Below, piece after piece: positions 1 to 8,802 of a stretch of DNA of 64,000 bases; position 1 is the stretch's first letter, and the number at the start of each line of letters is the position of its first letter. The notes under the pieces are model-generated. The model was not told the DNA's origin. It saw nothing but the letters and a program-made list of their open reading frames with translations, and did no database searches. The DNA comes from Streptomyces cucumeris (GTDB taxonomy: Bacteria > Actinomycetota > Actinomycetes > Streptomycetales > Streptomycetaceae). The stretch spans positions 58,774-122,773 of the forward strand of contig NZ_JANCLX010000009.1 in NCBI RefSeq assembly GCF_024295805.1. The letters run 5' to 3'. A program made the position numbers and the translations under genes.

Positions 1-44
1 GCCCGGGGGCCCCCCCGGTGGGCCCCGCCCCCGTCCCCGGACCC

Positions 45-85
45 CCCGCGGCTGACGCCGGGCGGCACCCGGCGTCAGCCGCGGG
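45..85 (-). terminator. Strong hairpin terminator after the repeat-rich gene
   Basis: A perfect 18-bp inverted repeat (45-62 with 68-85) encloses a 5-base loop. It lies 3 bases beyond the stop codon of the minus-strand gene ending at 89. There is no clear T-tract, which is common for terminators in high-GC actinobacteria. Confidence 0.8.
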
Positions 86-88
86 AGA

Positions 89-433
89 TCACATCTCCTC
101 GAAGGGCTCCTGCTCGCGCGTCTCCTTGCCCCGGCCCTCGCCCTGCTGACGGCGCTGCTCCTGGCCGGTGCGCTGGGCCCGTTCACGGTCCTGCGGCCGC
201 TCACGGTCCTGCGGCCGCTCGCGATCCTGGGGCCGCTCACGGTCCTGGGGCCGGCTGCGCGGCCGGTCCTGCGGGGTGGCACCCATGTCCTTACGGGCAC
301 GTTCTTCCATGCGCTCACCGGACTCCATGCGCTCATCGGCCTTCTGGCCGCGCTGCTGCTGGCGGCCGCGCTCGCCCTGCGCCTGGCGCTTGCCCTGCTG
401 AGCCTTCTCGTTGAACTCGTCCATCGTGCCCAT
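89..433 (-). CDS. Hydrophilic repeat-rich small protein of unknown function
   Basis: The 114-residue protein is almost wholly made of Gln, Arg, Glu, Gly and Asp and has no hydrophobic segment, so it should be soluble and disordered. Its middle carries four consecutive PQDRER-type hexapeptides encoded by an 18-bp tandem DNA repeat (about 181-256). The ATG at 433 is preferred over the GTG at 442 because GAGGAG lies 8 bases before it. The composition resembles small stress-type or desiccation-type hydrophilic proteins, but I do not recognise a family. The hairpin at 45-85 closes the transcript. Repeat number could vary between strains. Confidence 0.6.
   Translation of the reverse strand: MGTMDEFNEKAQQGKRQAQGERGRQQQRGQKADERMESGERMEERARKDMGATPQDRPRSRPQDRERPQDRERPQDRERPQDRERAQRTGQEQRRQQGEGRGKETREQEPFEEM
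181..256. repeat. 18-bp tandem repeat inside the coding sequence
   Basis: About four near-identical 18-bp units encode the repeated PQDRER hexapeptide of the gene at 89-433. Units differ at one to three positions. The length is a multiple of three, so gain or loss of units would keep the frame. Confidence 0.75.
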
Positions 434-554
434 GAGTGTCACTCCTCATCGGGTGAAAGGGGGTCGGGCCCGACAAGAGTTACACGCAGCGACACACTCC
501 GCATTTCGGTCCCTAGTTCACCGGGAAAGCCCAGGTCAGCGCGAGCACAGAGCG

Positions 555-1460
555 TTACTGGTGACTCTGAGTGGCTGCCGTACGGGCCTGTTCATCGGCC
601 GCGCCGCCCTGCCCCACCAGACCGCCGCGCTCCGCCCGGGTGGCCGCGAGCCGCGGTGCGGCCCGGCGCATCTCGCGTGCGCCCACCATCCCGATGATCG
701 CGGGCAGATAGCCGCGCACCGACTGCGTCCCGCGCAGCCACCACTGCGCGTACACATGCGCCGAGCGGCGCTCGATCCCGGCCACCAGCCGGTCCACGGC
801 CGGGCCCAGCGGATAGGTGCGGTTCGCGGGCCAGGGCAGCCGCTGCCGCAGCTCCCGCATCACCTCGTCCTGGTCGGCGCCGCGCACCATATCGGTGTCG
901 GTCCAGCTGAGATAGCCGACGCCGACCCGCACTCCGTGGTGGGCGACCTCGGCCCGCAGACAGTGGGCGAACGCCTCGACGCCCGACTTGGACGCGCAGT
1001 ACGCCGTCATCATCGGCGCCGGGGTGATCGCGGCGAGCGAGGCGATCTGGAGCAGATAGCCACGGCTGGCGATCAGGGCGGGCAGGAAGGCGCGCGCGGT
1101 GGTGGCGCTGCCCAGCAGATTGACCTCGACCACCCGCCGCCAGGACGCCTCGTCCGTGTCCAGGAACGGACCGCCCTGCGCCACCCCGGCATTGGCGCAC
1201 ACGATGTCCACGGAGCCGAAGCGTTCCACGACCTCCCGCGCGACCTGTGCCATCGCCTCCGCGTCGGTGACATCGGCGCACCAGTGCTCGGACTCGGTCA
1301 TCAGCCGCTCCGACACCGCCTTCAGCTCATCCGGCTCCAGCCCCACCAGCGCCACCCGGGCACCGCGTGCGGACAGCTTGCGGGCGAGCAGTTCACCGAC
1401 GCCCCGCGCCGCACCCGTCACCACCGCGACCTTGCCGTCCAGGCTCCTGCGCGCACTCAT
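555..1460 (-). CDS. SDR family oxidoreductase
   Basis: This 301-residue classical short-chain dehydrogenase/reductase has the Rossmann motif TGAARGVG at residues 15-22, a NAG motif (CANAG), and the catalytic YCASK with an upstream Ser. Such enzymes oxidise or reduce alcohol and keto groups with NAD(P)(H). Its ATG overlaps the TGA of the upstream hydrolase (ATGA at 1457-1460), so it is the third gene of a coupled operon with a flavin monooxygenase and an alpha/beta hydrolase. The C-terminal 50 residues beyond the SDR core are rich in Arg and Ala. The operon looks catabolic (ketone or lipid oxidation), but the substrate cannot be read from sequence. Confidence 0.88.
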   Translation of the reverse strand: MSARRSLDGKVAVVTGAARGVGELLARKLSARGARVALVGLEPDELKAVSERLMTESEHWCADVTDAEAMAQVAREVVERFGSVDIVCANAGVAQGGPFLDTDEASWRRVVEVNLLGSATTARAFLPALIASRGYLLQIASLAAITPAPMMTAYCASKSGVEAFAHCLRAEVAHHGVRVGVGYLSWTDTDMVRGADQDEVMRELRQRLPWPANRTYPLGPAVDRLVAGIERRSAHVYAQWWLRGTQSVRGYLPAIIGMVGAREMRRAAPRLAATRAERGGLVGQGGAADEQARTAATQSHQ

Positions 1461-2416
1461 GTCGTCTGCTCCTCCGCGTCGGTGACTGCTTCCGCAGCCG
1501 GTTCAACCGGCTGTCCATGGGCGGCCACAAGGCCGCGGATCACACCGCTGACCGCCGCCGGGTCCTCGACCGGGGTCATATGGCCGAGCCCCGGCAGCTC
1601 GGTGAGGCCCACGCACCGCGGCAGCCCGGCGACCAGCGCATGGGCGTGCTCGGGCGGGGTGAGCCGGTCGGCGGTGCCGACGATCACGGCCGTGGGCATG
1701 GTGAGCCCGGCGATCCGCGCGTCGAGGTCCAGCTCGGCGAGCACATGGGCCCATTCGGCGCGCACAGTGCGGGGACAGGCGTGCACGATCCGGGCGCACG
1801 CCTCCACCATCGCGGGCTCCGCGCCGCGCCCCATGGTCACGTACCGCAGCACCCGCTTGCCGAGCGGGGTGACCGGGCCGAGCGGGGCACGCGAGCCCAG
1901 CACCGCACGCTGCACCCGGGTGCGCAGCCGCCCGGCGCGCAGCGGCACCACCCGCGCCCGCTCCACCAGCCGCGCGGCCCCGGTGCTGCACAGCAGCAGC
2001 GCGGCGGCGCGCTCGTGCAGTTGAGGACGTCCGGCGGCGGCCATCAGCGTCATCCCGCCCAGCGAATGCCCCACCACCACGGCACGGCGGCCCGGCGGCA
2101 GCGCCTGGTCGAGCACGGCCACCAGGTCGTCGGCGAGCGCACGGTGGCTGTAGCCGCCGGGGCCCGGGGCGGGGCTGCGGCCGTGGCCGCGCTGGTCGTA
2201 CACGATCACCCGGTGGTCGGCGGTGAGTTGGTGCAGCACCGGCGCCCAGAAGGCGGTGGAGCAGGTCCAGCCATGGGCGAGGACCACGGCTGGGGCGTCC
2301 TGTGGACCGTGCACCTCGGCGTGGAGACGGCTGCCGTCCGCCGAGACCACGGTCAGCTCACGGGCGGGGACGGGCGGGGCGTACGGGCCCGTGACGAGGG
2401 CCGCGGACCGCCTCAC
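1457..2416 (-). CDS. Alpha/beta fold hydrolase
   Basis: The 319-residue protein has the oxyanion-hole HGW motif, the nucleophile elbow GHSLGG and a late His in GLGHMTP, which together form the expected Ser-Asp-His hydrolase triad. I place the start at the GTG at 2416 because it overlaps the stop of the monooxygenase gene (GTGA at 2413-2416); a longer reading frame to 2548 would run inside that gene. In an operon with a Baeyer-Villiger-like monooxygenase, an esterase that opens the ester or lactone product is a sensible role. That is an inference from context. Confidence 0.85.
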   Translation of the reverse strand: MRRSAALVTGPYAPPVPARELTVVSADGSRLHAEVHGPQDAPAVVLAHGWTCSTAFWAPVLHQLTADHRVIVYDQRGHGRSPAPGPGGYSHRALADDLVAVLDQALPPGRRAVVVGHSLGGMTLMAAAGRPQLHERAAALLLCSTGAARLVERARVVPLRAGRLRTRVQRAVLGSRAPLGPVTPLGKRVLRYVTMGRGAEPAMVEACARIVHACPRTVRAEWAHVLAELDLDARIAGLTMPTAVIVGTADRLTPPEHAHALVAGLPRCVGLTELPGLGHMTPVEDPAAVSGVIRGLVAAHGQPVEPAAEAVTDAEEQTT

Positions 2417-3942
2417 CGCGCTCCCCGCCCCGCGTCGGCGGTGGAGACGGTGGCCTTGGCGGGCACGGCGGGCGGCCGCACCACCGTGTACTCGGAGAGG
2501 TCCACCCGGCGGGTGACCTTCTTGAACTCGCTGGTGGTGCCGGGCCACAGGGTGGTGTTGCGCCCATTGTCCAGATACCAGCTGTCACAGCCGCCGGAGT
2601 TCCAGACGGTGCGCTCCATCCGCCGCTGGACCATGTCGTTGTAGGCACGCACCGCGGCCGGCTTGGCGTCCAGCGCGACCTTCCCGCCCAGGACGTCCAA
2701 TTGCCTTATGAAGTCGGCCATGTAGTTCAGCTGGGCCTCGATCATCAGGATCATCGAGCTGTTCCCGAGCCCGGTGTTGGGCCCGATGATGGTCAGGAAG
2801 TTGGGGAACCCGGCGGAGGTGCTGCCGCGCAGCGCCTCCATCCCGCCCTTCCACTCCTCCGCGAGCGTGGTGCCGCCCGCTCCGGTCACCCGCTGGGCGA
2901 TGGGCACGTCGGTGACGTGGAAGCCGGTGCCGAAGATGATCGCGTCGGCCTCGGTCTCGGTGCCGTCGGCGGCCACCAGGGTGGAGCCGCGCACCTCCCT
3001 CAGCCCGGAGGCGACCACATCCACATGCGGCCGGGTCAGCGCCGGGTAGTACTCGTTGGAGAGCAGGATGCGCTTGCAGCCGATGCGGTAGTCGGGGGTC
3101 AGCACGGTCCGCAGCCGCGGGTCCTTGACCGCGCGCCTCATATGCGCGCCGGCCATCCGCTCGATCAGCCCGAGCTCGTTCGGCCGCTTGGTGAACGCGC
3201 CGACCTGGAGCTCACGCAGCCCCCACAGCACTCCGCGGCGCAGTGCCCGGGTGGCCGGGACCCTGCCGTGCAGCCAGCGCTCGACTCCGCTGATCCGGCG
3301 GTCCATCCGGGGCAGCACCCAGGGCGGGGTGCGCTGGAAGAGGGTGAGCCTGCCCACCTCCTCCTGGATGGCGGGGACGATCTGGATGGCCGAGGCACCG
3401 GTGCCGATCATCGCGACCCGCTTGCCGCGCAGCGAGAAGCCGTGGTCCCAGCGGGCGGAGTGGAAGACCTTGCCGGGGAAGCCGTCGAGGCCGGGGATGT
3501 CCGGGATCTGGGGATCGGACAGCGGTCCGGTGGCGCTGACCACCACATCGGCGGTCAGGGTGCCGCGGACGGTCTCGACCTCCCAGTGCAGCGCGGCGGT
3601 GTCCCAGCGCAGGGACCGCACCTCGGCGCCGAAGCGCAGATGCGGGCGCAGTCCGAAGGTGTCGGTGACGCGCTCCAGATAGGCGCGGATATGCGGCTGC
3701 CCGGAGAAGTTGCGCGGCCAGTCCGGGTTGGGCGCGAAGGAGAAGGAGTACAGATGGGACGGGACGTCACAGGCACAGCCCGGATAGCTGTTGTCGCGCC
3801 AGGTCCCGCCGACGGCGTCCGCCCGCTCCAGGATCACGAAGTCGGTGATGCCCGCGCGGCGCAGCCGGACGGCCGCCCCCAGCCCGCCGAACCCGGATCC
3901 GATCACCGCCACCCGTACGTGCTCACGCGTCAGCCCAGCCAT
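2413..3942 (-). CDS. Flavin-containing (Baeyer-Villiger type) monooxygenase
   Basis: The 509-residue protein has an N-terminal FAD fingerprint (GSGFGG, residues 15-20), a second dinucleotide-binding motif (GTGASA, residues about 178-183), and the Baeyer-Villiger signature FPGKVFHSARWD at residues 155-166, which matches FxGxxxHxxxW[DP]. Such enzymes insert oxygen next to a ketone using NADPH and O2, giving an ester or lactone. The ATG at 3942 is chosen because GGGAGG lies about 8 bases upstream; an in-frame start at 3990 has no such site. It heads a coupled operon with hydrolase and SDR genes and is divergent from a MerR regulator. Confidence 0.9.
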   Translation of the reverse strand: MAGLTREHVRVAVIGSGFGGLGAAVRLRRAGITDFVILERADAVGGTWRDNSYPGCACDVPSHLYSFSFAPNPDWPRNFSGQPHIRAYLERVTDTFGLRPHLRFGAEVRSLRWDTAALHWEVETVRGTLTADVVVSATGPLSDPQIPDIPGLDGFPGKVFHSARWDHGFSLRGKRVAMIGTGASAIQIVPAIQEEVGRLTLFQRTPPWVLPRMDRRISGVERWLHGRVPATRALRRGVLWGLRELQVGAFTKRPNELGLIERMAGAHMRRAVKDPRLRTVLTPDYRIGCKRILLSNEYYPALTRPHVDVVASGLREVRGSTLVAADGTETEADAIIFGTGFHVTDVPIAQRVTGAGGTTLAEEWKGGMEALRGSTSAGFPNFLTIIGPNTGLGNSSMILMIEAQLNYMADFIRQLDVLGGKVALDAKPAAVRAYNDMVQRRMERTVWNSGGCDSWYLDNGRNTTLWPGTTSEFKKVTRRVDLSEYTVVRPPAVPAKATVSTADAGRGAR

Positions 3943-4031
3943 GCCGCCGCCTCCCGCAACGCTCGAAACCGCGCCAGCAATCACTGGCACGATGGGAGCG
4001 TAAGGCAGGGAGATATCGAGCGGTAGGGGCT

Positions 4032-4052
4032 GTGGACAACGAAGTTACCCAC
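4032..4052. promoter_or_regulatory. Candidate MerR operator dyad
   Basis: A 21-bp imperfect palindrome of form GTGG-2-AAC-3-GTT-2-CCAC lies in the 146-bp gap between the monooxygenase operon (start 3942) and the MerR gene (start 4089). The spacing and position fit an operator shared by the divergent genes. Binding by the adjacent MerR protein is an inference. Confidence 0.4.
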
Positions 4053-4088
4053 GGTCGCATTTCAACGGCGGCCGCATAGGCTGCCCCT

Positions 4089-4910
4089 GTGGCGACGAGC
4101 GGAGCGGACGAGGTGGCCGAGTACCGGATGGGCGAGCTGGCCGACAAGGCCGGTATCACCGTGCGCACCCTGCGCTTCTACCGGGAGCGCAAACTCATTC
4201 CGCCACCCCGCCGGGAAGGCCGTATCGCCTGGTACGGCGAGCACCACCTGGCCCGGCTGCGGACGATCGGGGCCCTGCTGGAGCGCGGTCACACCCTGGG
4301 CGGGATCGCGGAGTTGATAGCCGCCTTCGAGAGCGGCCGCCGGGACGTGGGCGAACTGCTCGGGCTGGACGGCATGCCGTCGTGGTCCGAGGAGACCCCG
4401 GTCCGGCTCACCCCCGAGGCTCTCGCCGACTACTTCGAGGGCGAGGTCACCCCGGAGAATCTGAGCACCTCACTCGACATCGGCTACCTCCGGGTCGACG
4501 GCGATGAGATCGTGCACGTCAGCAGACGGCTGCTGGACGCCTCGCACACCCTCGTCGAACGCGGCGTACCGCTGGCCGCCGTACTCGCCGCCGGACGCGA
4601 ACTGCGCTTCCACGTGGACGCGATCGCCGAGACCTTCACCGAACTGCTGCGCACCCACATCCTGGCCGACGTCATGGCCGAGGCTGCGGACTGCCCGGGG
4701 CCGGATGCGGAGCACACCGCGGAACACACCGCCCGGATCAGCGAAACGGTGGAGCGGCTGCGGCCGCTGACCAAGGCCGTGGTGGACGCGGAGCTGTCGA
4801 TGGCCATGGACCGCCGGATACGGGAGGGGGTCGAGGCGTGGCTGCGCGAACGCGCCGGTGACGACGCCGGGGGCGGGGCCGGAACCGCCGGTCAGTGGGC
4901 GGAGCCGTAG
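4089..4910 (+). CDS. MerR family transcriptional regulator
   Basis: The 273-residue protein carries a MerR winged helix-turn-helix at residues about 12-80 (YRMGELADKAGITVRTLRFY, followed by the wing and first dimerisation helix). The C-terminal 190 residues are an effector domain with no recognisable Cys metal-site pattern, so an organic ligand is more likely than a metal. TAGGCT at 4077-4082 sits 6 bases before the GTG start and no Shine-Dalgarno sequence is visible, so a leaderless mRNA is likely. It is divergent from the monooxygenase operon and is its probable regulator. It overlaps the convergent exonuclease III gene by 19 bp. Confidence 0.88.
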   Translation: MATSGADEVAEYRMGELADKAGITVRTLRFYRERKLIPPPRREGRIAWYGEHHLARLRTIGALLERGHTLGGIAELIAAFESGRRDVGELLGLDGMPSWSEETPVRLTPEALADYFEGEVTPENLSTSLDIGYLRVDGDEIVHVSRRLLDASHTLVERGVPLAAVLAAGRELRFHVDAIAETFTELLRTHILADVMAEAADCPGPDAEHTAEHTARISETVERLRPLTKAVVDAELSMAMDRRIREGVEAWLRERAGDDAGGGAGTAGQWAEP

Positions 4911-5695
4911 GTCACGGTCACCGGCGCATGGTCGCTCCACCGCTGGTCGTACGCGGCGGCGCGCTCCACGACGGCCTTCAGCGCACGCCCGGCCAGCCCG
5001 GCCGTCGCGAGCTGGTAGTCGATCCGCCAGCCGGCGTCGTTGTCGAACGCCCGGCCCCGGTAGGACCACCAGGAGTACGGACCCGCGACCTCCGGGTGCA
5101 GCGCGCGCACCACATCGGCGTACTCCGCCTCGTCCAGCACCCGGGACAGCCAGGCGCGCTCCTCGGGCAGGAAGCCCGACTTCTTCCGGTTGGCCTTCCA
5201 GTTCTTCAGGTCGGCCTCCTGGTGGGCGATGTTCCAGTCGCCGCACACCAGCGCCTCCCGGCCACCGGCCGCCGCCCGCCCCCGCAGCTCCTGCAGATAC
5301 GGCAGGAACTCGGCCATGAAGCGCGTCTTCTCGTCCTGCCGCTCGGTGCCGACCTCGCCCGAGGGCAGATAGAGGCTGCCGACCGTGACACCCGGCAGAT
5401 CGACCTCGACATAGCGGCCGCTGCCGTCGAACTCGGCGGACCCGAACCCGATACGCACCGCCTCCGGCTCGCGCCGCGTGTACACCGAGACCCCCGCCCG
5501 GCCCTTGGCCGCCGCCGGGGCGTGCACCACATACCAGCCGTCGGGCTCCCGTACGGATTCGGGCAGCTCATGGGGTTCGGCGCGGACCTCCTGGAGGCAG
5601 ACCACATCGGCCGCGGTGCCGTCGAGCCAGGGCACGAAGCCCTTCTTGGCCGCGGCGCGCAGCCCGTTCACATTCACGGTCGTCACGGTGAGCAC
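4892..5695 (-). CDS. xth: Exodeoxyribonuclease III
   Basis: The 267-residue length is near that of E. coli ExoIII (268). Conserved parts of the endonuclease/exonuclease/phosphatase fold are present: NVNGLRAA near the N-terminus, CLQEVRA with the metal-binding Glu, CGDWNIAH, the RIDYQLA strand, and SDHAPV with the catalytic Asp-His. The enzyme acts at abasic sites and as a 3'-5' exonuclease in base excision repair. Two consecutive GTG codons occur at 5698 and 5695; a TATCGT box (5702-5707) ends 6 bases before the second, so I favour 5695 and a leaderless transcript. It is divergent from an acetyltransferase gene. Confidence 0.92.
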   Translation of the reverse strand: MLTVTTVNVNGLRAAAKKGFVPWLDGTAADVVCLQEVRAEPHELPESVREPDGWYVVHAPAAAKGRAGVSVYTRREPEAVRIGFGSAEFDGSGRYVEVDLPGVTVGSLYLPSGEVGTERQDEKTRFMAEFLPYLQELRGRAAAGGREALVCGDWNIAHQEADLKNWKANRKKSGFLPEERAWLSRVLDEAEYADVVRALHPEVAGPYSWWSYRGRAFDNDAGWRIDYQLATAGLAGRALKAVVERAAAYDQRWSDHAPVTVTYGSAH

Positions 5696-5759
5696 CACGG
5701 CACGATACGACAGATGAAACCCATGGCCGTCATGGCCGCATAGACGTACGATCCTCCGC

Positions 5760-6311
5760 ATGCATATCCGGACCGTGGGGTACGGCCACCCCGACGCCGT
5801 CGCGCTCGACCGCGAGGTGCAGGCCGAGTACGTGGAGCGCTACGGCGAGGGGGACACGACCCCGGTGGACGCGGCCCAGTTCGACCCGCCGCACGGGATC
5901 TACCTGATCGTCTACGACCCGGACGGCACCCCGCTGGCCAGCGGCGGCTGGCGCGGCCGGGACAGCGGCGAGGAGGGCTACGCGGACGGCGACGCAGAGG
6001 TCAAGCGGATGTTCGTGGTCCGGGCGGCGCGCGGGCGCGGACTGGCCCGGCTGGTGCTGGCCGCCCTGGAGGACAGCGCCCGCGCGGCGGGCCGACGGCG
6101 AATGATCATGGAGACTGGCACCCGGCAGCCGGAGGCCATCGGGCTGTACACCTCATCGGGGTACACACCGGTCCCGAAGTTCGGGGTCTACCGCTTCGAC
6201 GAGGGCAGCCGCTGCTTCGGCAAGGCGCTGTCCGGAGACGGCGGGGACACCGGCGACGGCCGCGGCGCGGACCGTGACCCCGGCCGGACGCGCGCCGTCG
6301 GCGCCCCCTGA
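5760..6311 (+). CDS. GNAT family N-acetyltransferase
   Basis: The 183-residue protein has the GNAT acetyl-CoA-binding region VKRMFVVRAARGRGLARLVL (R-x-x-G-x-G/A type loop) followed by the helix and the terminal TGTRQPEAIGLYTSSGYTPV segment, typical of GNAT motifs A and B. The substrate is unknown. TACGAT at 5747-5752 is 7 bases before the ATG and no Shine-Dalgarno site is seen, so it is probably leaderless. The last 35 residues are Gly/Asp/Arg-rich and probably unstructured. A hairpin at 6316-6349 follows the stop. Confidence 0.85.
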   Translation: MHIRTVGYGHPDAVALDREVQAEYVERYGEGDTTPVDAAQFDPPHGIYLIVYDPDGTPLASGGWRGRDSGEEGYADGDAEVKRMFVVRAARGRGLARLVLAALEDSARAAGRRRMIMETGTRQPEAIGLYTSSGYTPVPKFGVYRFDEGSRCFGKALSGDGGDTGDGRGADRDPGRTRAVGAP

Positions 6312-6315
6312 CGGA

Positions 6316-6349
6316 CAGGACCCGCCCGGGGCTTCCCGAGCGGGTCCTG
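6316..6349. terminator. Bidirectional hairpin between convergent genes
   Basis: A 15-bp inverted repeat (6316-6330 with 6335-6349) has one C/A mismatch and a 4-base loop. It lies 5 bases after the acetyltransferase stop and before the convergent serine protease gene, so it can serve both. Confidence 0.75.
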
Positions 6350-6403
6350 ATCCATGCGACGGCCGTGCGAGGGCCGCGCGGCAGCCGTGCGGCGCGCCGC
6401 GGG

Positions 6404-7570
6404 CTAGCGCTTCCCGGCGTACTTGTCGCTGATGGCCTTGAACACGCCCTTCGCCTCGGCGCCCAGATGCGGACCCGCGAGCCAGGTGTGCCCGTAGGAG
6501 CTGATGGAACTGTTGGACACCAGCACCGTCTTGCCCTTGCGGTTCACGAACCAGCCGCCGCCGGAGGTGCCGCCGGTCATCGAGCAGCCGATCCGGTACA
6601 TCGTCGGCGCGCTGGACGAGAACGACAACCGGCCCGGACGGCTGGTGCAGTTGAACATCTTCGCCCCGTCGTACGGCGGCGCCGCCGGGTAGCCGTACGC
6701 CCCGATCGAGCTGACACCCTTCGCCGAGGGCGCCCCGAACCACACCGGCACCGCGGCCCCGACCGTCTCCTCGAGCGACTTGCCGCCACCGTTCTCGGGC
6801 TTCACATGCAGCACCGCGAAGTCGTAGGAGGAGGAGACCCCGCCGGTCTCACCGCCGGTGTCGATCCACTGCGACGAGGTCTGCGACCAGTCCGCCCACC
6901 ACACCCCGTACGGGCTGACGTCCCGCTGCGCGGCGGTCTGCGCCCGGCGCGCGCTGAGCCCCTTGTCGTTGTAGGACGGCACGAACACGATGTTGCGCAT
7001 CCAGCCGCCCTTCTTGCCGGCGTGCACACAGTGGCCCGCGGTCCACACCATGTTGGACTTGCCCGGATGGGCCGGATCCCGGACGACCGTGCCGGAGCAC
7101 ACCATCGGCCCCTTGGGACTGTCGAAGTACACCTTCCCGACGGGCGCCATGTTCTGGTGGTACGGCCGCGAGACCTCCTTGGCCGGGACGGCCGGCGGCT
7201 CGGGGTCGGTGGCCGCCTCGTTCTGACCGGTGGCCTGCGCGGCAGCGGTGTGCGGCGCGTCATCGGCCTTCGCCATCCGGGACGGCTGCCAGAAGTTCTT
7301 GATGACGGGATTGGCGAATTCGGATGCCTTGCGCGCCCAGTTGTCCCAGTCCTTCCAGCCGCCCTCCTTCCACTGCTTCAGGTCCTCCAGGCTGGTCGGG
7401 ACGCCCTCGGGCAGCTTGATCCCGTCCTTGCCCTCCTGCTCACCGCTGGATTCCGGGGCGCTGGTCTCGGCACCGGCCGTGTCGTCACCCGGTCCACAGG
7501 CCGAGGCGGAGACCGCGAGCAACGCGGTCACGGCGGCGGCCGCCACGGCCGAGCGTCGTATGAGTGGCAT
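6404..7570 (-). CDS. Secreted trypsin-like serine peptidase
   Basis: The 388-residue protein starts with a signal peptide (MPLIRRSAVAAAAVTALLAV...) ending in SASAC-GPG. The Cys may be lipidated, although Ala at -3 is unusual for a lipobox. The His of the triad is in WTAGHC, the Asp in YDFAVLHV, and the Ser in GGTSGGGW, where Thr replaces the usual Asp of GDSGG. This arrangement is typical of the V8-like/trypsin-like secreted peptidases common in Streptomyces. The ATG at 7570 is chosen because GGGGGAAAGGG precedes it and the signal peptide begins there. It is divergent from a second protease gene. Confidence 0.88.
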   Translation of the reverse strand: MPLIRRSAVAAAAVTALLAVSASACGPGDDTAGAETSAPESSGEQEGKDGIKLPEGVPTSLEDLKQWKEGGWKDWDNWARKASEFANPVIKNFWQPSRMAKADDAPHTAAAQATGQNEAATDPEPPAVPAKEVSRPYHQNMAPVGKVYFDSPKGPMVCSGTVVRDPAHPGKSNMVWTAGHCVHAGKKGGWMRNIVFVPSYNDKGLSARRAQTAAQRDVSPYGVWWADWSQTSSQWIDTGGETGGVSSSYDFAVLHVKPENGGGKSLEETVGAAVPVWFGAPSAKGVSSIGAYGYPAAPPYDGAKMFNCTSRPGRLSFSSSAPTMYRIGCSMTGGTSGGGWFVNRKGKTVLVSNSSISSYGHTWLAGPHLGAEAKGVFKAISDKYAGKR

Positions 7571-7905
7571 GAAGCCCTTTCCCCCTGTGTCGTGCTGTGT
7601 GGTGCTGTGCTGGTGATGCGGTCCCGTGCTGGTGGTGCGGCGGTTTCGCGGCACGGTCCACTGACGGGAACAGGCACCTACTATGCCTGGCCCTCCGCCG
7701 GGGGCCCTCACCTGTGTCATGGCCCGCACACAACACGAACGCCCTCCGCACGGTTTCATGACATCGAACGGCTGAACGGTACGGCCCGGGTCCTGTCCCC
7801 TACCGGGGGCGGCCGGAGAGCCGGGGCAGAACTCGGGGTCGTTCCAGGGCCGGTTCAGGGTCCGCCCCTGAGGCGCGGCGCCGCCGGGACCGCGACCGTG
7901 GACGG
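7571..7905. other. 335-bp intergenic region between two divergent protease genes
   Basis: The region holds the promoters for the two secreted proteases. A stretch at about 7588-7640 is rich in short GTGCTG/GTGGTG-type direct repeats. I see no open reading frame with convincing coding character and no clear operator. Confidence 0.5.
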
Positions 7906-8793
7906 ATGCCGAACCACGAGAACGACACCGACCCCGCGCGCGGACGGGCCCACCACCGCCTCCGGCGGACGGCCGCCGTGCTGGGTACCCTGCTCACCGC
8001 GGCGGCCACCGCCCTCATCCCCGCCGGCGGCGCACAGGCCGTCGCGGGCGGAGAAGAAGTCCGCGACGACCGTGAGGCACCCTGGATGGCCACCCTCGCG
8101 GTCAAGGGCGACGCTCCCCTGCCGCAACGCGCCTCGTGCGGCGCCGCGTTGATCGCCCCCACCAAGGTGCTCACGGCCGCGCACTGCGTCACCGTCGGCG
8201 ATCTGCCGAAGCGCGGCGAGTACCACATCGGCGCGCGGGTGCTCTCCGGCGATCCGGGCCGGGTGGCGGGGATCGAAGGGGTCGCCGTCCACCCCCGCTA
8301 CCGGCTGCTGCCCTCCCCGCAGGACCCCGGCAATCCCGCGGCCTCCAGTGCGGCGTACGACATCGCGGTGGTCACCCTCGACCGCCCGGTACGCGGCGTC
8401 CCCGCACTCCCCCTGACCCGGACGGCACCGCCGTCCGGGGCCACCGCGACCCTCTACGGCCACGGTCTGACCAGCCCCTCCACCCGGGGCGACGTCCTGC
8501 GCCGCGGCACCTACCGCGTCCGGCCGGACGCCCGCTGCGCCGCCGCCACCCCGGCCCCGGTGGACGGCGCCTCAGTCCTCTGCGCCCGCGGACACGCCGT
8601 GGCCTGCACCGGGGACAGCGGCAGCCCACTGGTGACCTGGCGGCACGGCAGGCGTGAGGTCGTGGGCGTCTTCAGCTTCGGCATGGAGACGGCCGGCGAA
8701 CCATGCGGTTCGCCGGGCCCGAACTTCTTCACCGACGTGGCCGCCGTCCGCCCATGGCTCACTGCGCGGGTGGCTGTTCCCCGGAATCGCTAA
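7906..8793 (+). CDS. Secreted S1 family trypsin-like protease
   Basis: The 295-residue protein has a basic N-terminus, a hydrophobic core and the cleavage region GGAQA-VAGGEE. The VAGG sequence corresponds to the IVGG-like N-terminus of mature S1 proteases. The catalytic His is in LTAAHC, the Asp in AYDIAVVTL and the Ser in CTGDSGSPL. The Asp six residues before the catalytic Ser pocket cannot be assigned safely, so the cleavage specificity is open. Paired Cys residues (CGAAL/AAHC, and CTGDSG with a later EPCG) fit the usual disulfides. It probably degrades extracellular protein during growth on complex substrate. Confidence 0.9.
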   Translation: MPNHENDTDPARGRAHHRLRRTAAVLGTLLTAAATALIPAGGAQAVAGGEEVRDDREAPWMATLAVKGDAPLPQRASCGAALIAPTKVLTAAHCVTVGDLPKRGEYHIGARVLSGDPGRVAGIEGVAVHPRYRLLPSPQDPGNPAASSAAYDIAVVTLDRPVRGVPALPLTRTAPPSGATATLYGHGLTSPSTRGDVLRRGTYRVRPDARCAAATPAPVDGASVLCARGHAVACTGDSGSPLVTWRHGRREVVGVFSFGMETAGEPCGSPGPNFFTDVAAVRPWLTARVAVPRNR

Positions 8794-8802
8794 AGGCGCT
8801 CG

